The notes under the pieces were generated by a model. The model was not told the origin of the DNA and did no database searches. It saw nothing but the letters and a program-made list of their open reading frames with translations. From Streptomyces chumphonensis (GTDB lineage: Bacteria; Actinomycetota; Actinomycetes; Streptomycetales; Streptomycetaceae), in NCBI RefSeq assembly GCF_014779715.1, contig NZ_JACXYU010000010.1, forward strand, positions 1 to 64,000: a DNA stretch of 64,000 nt, written 5' to 3'. The number at the start of each line of letters is the position of its first letter. The first letter of the stretch is position 1. A program made the position numbers and the translations under genes. Shown here piece after piece: positions 60,212 to 64,000 of the stretch.

Positions 60212-61255
60212 ATGCCAGGCGCCATCTACGCCGAAGGTCTGGTGAAGACGTTCGGCGACGTCAAGGCACTGGACGGCGTCGACCTCGACGTCCCCGAAGG
60301 CACGGTCCTCGGTCTGCTCGGCCCCAACGGCGCGGGCAAGACGACCACCGTGCGGGTGCTGACCACCCTCCTGCGGCCGGACAGCGGACGCGCCGTCGTC
60401 GCGGGCGTCGACGTCCTGAAGCATCCGAACGAGGTGCGCCGTTCCATCGGCCTCTCCGGCCAGTTCGCGGCCGTCGACGAGTACCTGACCGGCCGGGAGA
60501 ACCTGACGATGGTCGGGCAGCTCTACCAGATGTCCGCACGCGACGCGAAGCGGCGCTCGGTCGAGCTGCTGGAGCGGTTCAACCTGGCCGACGCCGCCGA
60601 CCGCCCCGCCAAGACCTACTCCGGCGGTATGCGCCGCCGGCTCGACCTCGCCGCCGCGCTCGTCGTCAGCCCGCCGGTGATGTTCATGGACGAGCCCACC
60701 ACCGGCCTCGACCCGCGCAACCGGCAGGGCCTGTGGGACGTCATCCAGGAACTCGTCGCGGGCGGCACGACGCTGCTGCTGACGACGCAGTACCTGGAGG
60801 AGGCCGACCGCCTCGCCGACGACATCGCCGTCGTGGACCACGGCAAGGTCATCGCGCGCGGCACGTCCGACCAGCTCAAGCAGCGCACCGGCGGTGAGCG
60901 CATCGAGGTCGTCGTGCACGAGCGCGACCGCATCGCCGACGCCCGGGGCATTCTCTCCGGCCACGGCGCGGCCAGGGGCGCGGCGGCGGACGTCGCCGTC
61001 GACCAGCACACCCGCAAGCTGACCGTCCCCGTCAGCGGCGGGGCCAAGCTGCTCGCCGAGGTCATCCGCGACCTGGACGGGGCGGGCATCGAGATCGACG
61101 ACATCGGGCTGCGCCGTCCCACCCTGGACGACGTCTTCATCTCCCTCACCGGCCACGCGGCCGAGCGGGGCGACACCGACACCGACACCGACGCGAAGGC
61201 CGGAGCGAAGGCCGACGCCGACACCGACACGACCCTCTCGGAGGACCAGAGTTGA
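60212..61255 (+). CDS. DrrA-type ABC transporter ATP-binding protein
   Basis: 347 residues from ATG 60212. ABC hallmarks: Walker A GLLGPNGAGKTTTVRVLTTL near residue 38, signature TYSGGMRRRLDLA near 140, Walker B PPVMFMDEPTTGLD, and H-loop TTQYLEEADRLADD. The DrrA family C-terminal domain (residues 240-320) follows. The extreme C-terminus is an unusual Asp/Thr/Ala-Lys repeat region (DTDTDTDAKAGAKADADTDT), probably disordered. Powers the partner permease for drug or lipid export. Overlaps the permease gene by 4 bp. Confidence 0.94.
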   Translation: MPGAIYAEGLVKTFGDVKALDGVDLDVPEGTVLGLLGPNGAGKTTTVRVLTTLLRPDSGRAVVAGVDVLKHPNEVRRSIGLSGQFAAVDEYLTGRENLTMVGQLYQMSARDAKRRSVELLERFNLADAADRPAKTYSGGMRRRLDLAAALVVSPPVMFMDEPTTGLDPRNRQGLWDVIQELVAGGTTLLLTTQYLEEADRLADDIAVVDHGKVIARGTSDQLKQRTGGERIEVVVHERDRIADARGILSGHGAARGAAADVAVDQHTRKLTVPVSGGAKLLAEVIRDLDGAGIEIDDIGLRRPTLDDVFISLTGHAAERGDTDTDTDAKAGAKADADTDTTLSEDQS

Positions 61256-62121
61256 GTACCGTCGACGCGCCCGGGGCCCCTCGGCGGCCCGTGGCGCCCA
61301 AGGCCCGCGGCGGTGTCGTCCAGTCCTTCTCGGACTCGCTGATCGTCGCCCGCCGCAACCTCATCCGCATGCTGCGGATCCCCGAAGTGATCATCTTCGG
61401 GCTCTTCCAGCCCGTCATGTTCGTCGTGCTGTTCAGTTACGTCTTCGGCGGCTCCATCAGCATTCCCGGAGCCGGAACCGACCCGGAGGACTACCGCTCG
61501 TTCCTCATGGCCGGCATCTTCGCCCAGACGGTCACGTTCGCCACGGCGGGCGCGGGAGCGGGCATCGCCGAGGACATGCACAAGGGCCTCATCGACCGCT
61601 TCCGCTCCCTGCCGATGGCGCGCGGCGCCGTCCTCACCGGGCGGAGCATCGCCGACGCCGTCCAGACGGCGCTCACCCTCCTCGTGCTGGCCGTCGTCGC
61701 CGTGCTCGTCGGCTGGCGGATCAACGAGGGCATCCTCAAGGCCCTCGGCGCGTTCGGCCTGCTGCTCCTGCTCGGCTACGCGTTCACGTGGATCGGCGCG
61801 CTCATCGGTCTGACGGTGCGCACCCCCGAGGCGGCGACCTCCGGCGGCCTGGTGTGGCTCTTCCCGCTGACGTTCGTCTCGATCGCCTTCGTGCCCTCGC
61901 AGAACATGCCCGGCTGGCTCCAGCCCGTCGCCGAGTGGAACCCGTTCAGCGCCACGGTGCAGGCCGCCCGGGAGCTGTTCGGCAACCTGCCGCCCGGGTT
62001 CCAGGCGCCGGACGCCTGGCCCATGCAGAACCCGGTCCTGGCCTCCGTGCTGTGGTCGGTCCTCATCATCGCCGTCTTCCGCACGCTCGCGGTCCGCAAG
62101 TACCGCTCCGCCACCGGCTGA
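61252..62121 (+). CDS. DrrB-type ABC transporter permease
   Basis: 289 residues from a TTG start at 61252 that overlaps the ATPase stop (TTGA), with GGAGGACC as ribosome site. ABC-2 type membrane domain with about six spans: IIFGLFQPVMFVVLFSYVFG, AGIFAQTVTFATAGAGAGIA, ALTLLVLAVVAVLVGW, ALGAFGLLLLLGYAFTWIGA, GLVWLFPLTFVSIAFVP and a last span near VLIIAVFRTLAV. The motif RFRSLPMARGAVLTGRS is typical of DrrB. Forms an exporter with the upstream ATPase; substrate unknown. Confidence 0.94.
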   Translation: MSTVDAPGAPRRPVAPKARGGVVQSFSDSLIVARRNLIRMLRIPEVIIFGLFQPVMFVVLFSYVFGGSISIPGAGTDPEDYRSFLMAGIFAQTVTFATAGAGAGIAEDMHKGLIDRFRSLPMARGAVLTGRSIADAVQTALTLLVLAVVAVLVGWRINEGILKALGAFGLLLLLGYAFTWIGALIGLTVRTPEAATSGGLVWLFPLTFVSIAFVPSQNMPGWLQPVAEWNPFSATVQAARELFGNLPPGFQAPDAWPMQNPVLASVLWSVLIIAVFRTLAVRKYRSATG

Positions 62122-62169
62122 CGTCCCGGCCCGCCCGCTGTCCCCGCTCGCAGCGCGGCGACCGGGCCC

Positions 62170-62225
62170 GTACGGCGAAGCCCCCGCCCCCCGGCGTACC
62201 GAGGGAGGCGGGGGCTTCGCCGTAC
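62170..62225. terminator. Bidirectional terminator between the ABC operon and greA
   Basis: A perfect 19-bp stem (62170-62188 with 62207-62225) and 18-base loop, 49 bp past the permease stop and 13 bp past the converging greA stop. Serves both genes. Confidence 0.85.
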
Positions 62226-62237
62226 GGCGGTCCGGGC

Positions 62238-62735
62238 TCAGCCCTGGTAGGGCTTGGCCTCCAGGATCTTCACCATGGCCAGGTTGCCGTTGGGCAGCTC
62301 GTAGTCCGCCTCGTCACCGACCTTCTTGCCGTTCACGCCCTGGCCGAGCGGCGACTGCGGGGAGTACGTCTCGATGTCCGAGCTCGCGTACTCGCGCGAG
62401 GCCAGCAGGAAGGTGAGCGTGTCGTCCGCGTCGCCGTCGAAGGCGATCGTCACCACCATGCCGGGCTCGACGACGCCGTCGTCCGGAGGGGTCTCGCCGA
62501 CCTTGGCGTTCTCCAGCAGCTGGGTGAGCTGACGGATGCGCAGCTCCTGCTTGCCCTGCTCCTCCTTGGCGGCGTGGTACCCGCCGTTCTCACGCAGGTC
62601 ACCCTCCTCGCGGGCCGCCTCGATCTTCCGGGAGATCTCCAGGCGAGCCGGACCCGACAGGTGCTCCAGCTCGGCCTTGAGCTGGTCGTACGCCGCCTGA
62701 GTCAGCCAGGTGACGTTGTCGCTGGTCTGGGTCAC
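62238..62735 (-). CDS. greA: Transcription elongation factor GreA
   Basis: 165 residues from GTG 62735, ribosome site AAGGAGCACC. N-terminal coiled coil (LTQAAYDQLKAELEHLSGPA; EAAREEGDLRENGGYHAAKE, with the acidic tip Asp-Leu-Arg-Glu-Asn) enters the RNA polymerase secondary channel to stimulate transcript cleavage in stalled complexes. The C-terminal FKBP-like domain contains DIETYSPQSPLGQGVNGKKV. The family is about 160 residues. The longer frame to 62828 is not used because the ribosome site and family N-terminus fix the start. Confidence 0.96.
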   Translation of the reverse strand: MTQTSDNVTWLTQAAYDQLKAELEHLSGPARLEISRKIEAAREEGDLRENGGYHAAKEEQGKQELRIRQLTQLLENAKVGETPPDDGVVEPGMVVTIAFDGDADDTLTFLLASREYASSDIETYSPQSPLGQGVNGKKVGDEADYELPNGNLAMVKILEAKPYQG

Positions 62736-62929
62736 AGGTGCTCCTTGCAGGTACTCGGGGGATCTCGGAAAACAAGCAACGCCCTGCCCGGAAGACATGC
62801 CTGACCGGGCGGGCGAAACATCGACCATAACAATTTCCGGGGAAAACGGAAGGTGTGACGGCCGTGGGTGCCGGCGGTCTCACTCACAGCGAACGCCGAC
62901 CGGGCTTCGACGACCCGGCGGCCCGGCGG

Positions 62930-63334
62930 TCAGCCCGCCGCCTCCTTGCAGCCCACCAGCTCGGCCGCGTAGGCGCGCCCGGTCGTCTCCAGGGTGACTA
63001 CCCGGTCGATGCGGCTCTCACCCGCCTCGAAGGTGAAGTCGGCCCGGCCCACCTCGCCCCGGTCGACGGAGAGCGCGCGCAGTGAGCAGACCCCGGTGAC
63101 GCCCTCGTCCTTGCGGACCTCCAGGTGCACCTGCACCTCGGTCTCCGACACCGGACGGGACTTGATCAGCTCGCCGCTCACCGTCCCGGCCGTGCTGATG
63201 TAGGAGACGCCGATCCAGCCGAGCAGCGCGGTGAAGGCGATGCCCAGCACCAGCCCCGCCCTCCGCAGCCGACGGTCCCGCAGGGCGTCGTCGCCGGTGG
63301 GGCGGCCGTACCGGCCGGCGGGGGGCTGCGTCAT
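62930..63334 (-). CDS. DUF4307 membrane protein
   Basis: 134 residues from ATG 63334 (a GTG at 63382 in frame is an alternative). Short cytoplasmic N-terminus with GRYGRPTGDDALRDRRLRR, one transmembrane helix (AGLVLGIAFTALLGWIGVSY), then a beta-rich extracytoplasmic domain (SETEVQVHLEVRKDEGVTGV; ALSVDRGEVGRADFTFEAGE) with two Cys. DUF4307 proteins lie beside mca in most actinobacteria and have no known function. Here they are divergent, 93 bp apart. Confidence 0.9.
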   Translation of the reverse strand: MTQPPAGRYGRPTGDDALRDRRLRRAGLVLGIAFTALLGWIGVSYISTAGTVSGELIKSRPVSETEVQVHLEVRKDEGVTGVCSLRALSVDRGEVGRADFTFEAGESRIDRVVTLETTGRAYAAELVGCKEAAG

Positions 63335-63427
63335 GTCACGTCCGGGAGAATGAGGAATAGAACGGGGCGCTGCGTCAGTCACTATAGAAGCCGTGTTCCT
63401 TCACCAGTGAACGAGGATCGAAGAGCC

Positions 63428-64000
63428 TTGACCGAGCAGCTGCGACTGATGGCCGTGCACGCCCACCCCGACGACGAGTCGAGCAAGGGTGCGGCGACCA
63501 TGGCGATGTACGTGTCCGAGGGGGTGGACGTGCTGGTCGCGACCTGCACGGGCGGTGAGCGCGGTTCCATCCTCAACCCCAAGCTCCAGGGCGACGCCTA
63601 CATCGAGGCGAACATCCACGAGGTGCGCCGCAAGGAGATGGACGAGGCCCGCGAGATCCTGGGCGTCAAGCAGGCGTGGCTGGGCTTCGTCGACTCCGGG
63701 CTGCCGGAGGGCGACCCGCTGCCGCCGCTGCCCGAGGGCTGCTTCGCCCTCCAGGACGTCGACGAGGCGGCGGGCGCGCTCGTGAAGCTCATCCGCTCCT
63801 TCCGCCCGCACGTGATCACCACGTACGACGAGAACGGCGGCTACCCCCACCCCGACCACATCATGACCCACAAGATCTCGATGGTCGCGTTCGACGCCGC
63901 CGCCGACCCGGACCGCTACCCGGAGGCCGGCCCCGCCTGGCGGCCGCTGAAGCTCTACTACAACCAGGGCTTCAACCGCCGCCGCACCCAGACGCTGCAC
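63428..64000 (+). CDS. mca: Mycothiol S-conjugate amidase, 3' end beyond window
   Basis: 191 residues visible from TTG 63428. LmbE/PIG-L zinc fold: LMAVHAHPDDESSKGAATMA supplies His and Asp-Asp metal/catalytic residues, CTGGERGSILN follows, and NGGYPHPDHIMTHKI carries another zinc His. Mca cleaves mycothiol conjugates of toxins and antibiotics so that the mercapturic acid can be exported, and can deacetylate GlcNAc-inositol weakly like MshB. The Streptomyces-specific start and mca/greA linkage support Mca over MshB. About 100 residues lie outside the window. Confidence 0.95.
   Translation, partial: MTEQLRLMAVHAHPDDESSKGAATMAMYVSEGVDVLVATCTGGERGSILNPKLQGDAYIEANIHEVRRKEMDEAREILGVKQAWLGFVDSGLPEGDPLPPLPEGCFALQDVDEAAGALVKLIRSFRPHVITTYDENGGYPHPDHIMTHKISMVAFDAAADPDRYPEAGPAWRPLKLYYNQGFNRRRTQTLH

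Overview
The window is very GC-rich, with G or C at most third codon positions, and gene after gene matches Streptomyces families: AccA2/AccB/AccE, MmpB-like, Cya, HutH with a Cys-Ser-Gly MIO triad, an LAETG sortase substrate, FhuF-type reductase and mycothiol amidase Mca. I read it as a chromosomal segment of a Streptomyces or close relative. The gene order accA2, maf, accE, accB, birA, cya, enoyl-CoA hydratase, GGDEF, hutH and later msrA, metB, MarR, ilvA, ABC pair, greA, mca follows, from memory, the order in other Streptomyces. No rRNA, tRNA, CRISPR array or intact insertion sequence was seen.

Layout. 1-17 kb is accessory: two secreted subtilases each near a LuxR-type regulator, a P450, an FAD monooxygenase with a hydrolase, a FadH-like flavoenzyme with PadR, a FhuF-like protein, a YefM/YoeB toxin-antitoxin pair, an archaeal-type ATPase, and two patches of decayed genes (5.5-5.9 kb and 15.2-15.7 kb). 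17.4-31.5 kb is conserved chromosome: acyl-CoA carboxylase subunits and the biotin ligase that charges them, adenylate cyclase, a GAF-GGDEF protein, histidine ammonia-lyase and an L,D-transpeptidase lipoprotein. 31.5-48 kb is dominated by a hydrogen-oxidation island. 48-54 kb is accessory again (SGNH hydrolase, DHA2 exporter, MIP channel, small secreted protein, broken toxin-antitoxin pair). 54-64 kb returns to conserved genes.

The hydrogenase island is two divergent operons around a 206-bp gap. Leftward run hypA-hypB-hypF-hypC-hypD-hypE, which build the Fe(CN)2CO and nickel parts of the [NiFe] centre. Rightward run hypX (CO ligand from formyl groups), small and large subunits of a group 1h (high-affinity, actinobacterial) [NiFe] hydrogenase, a NifU-like protein, DUF5947, a 68-residue peptide, DUF6084, a 359-residue orphan, a hydrogenase maturation protease with an extra N-terminal domain, and a 43-residue membrane peptide, ending at a strong terminator. 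The genes overlap by a few bases almost throughout the second half, so the orphan proteins are very probably part of the hydrogenase system. They are the best candidates here for undescribed biology.

All functional names are by recognition of motifs and family resemblance from the sequence alone; no database search was run. Start codons were chosen by ribosome binding sites, overlaps and family N-termini and are noted where they differ from the longest reading frame.
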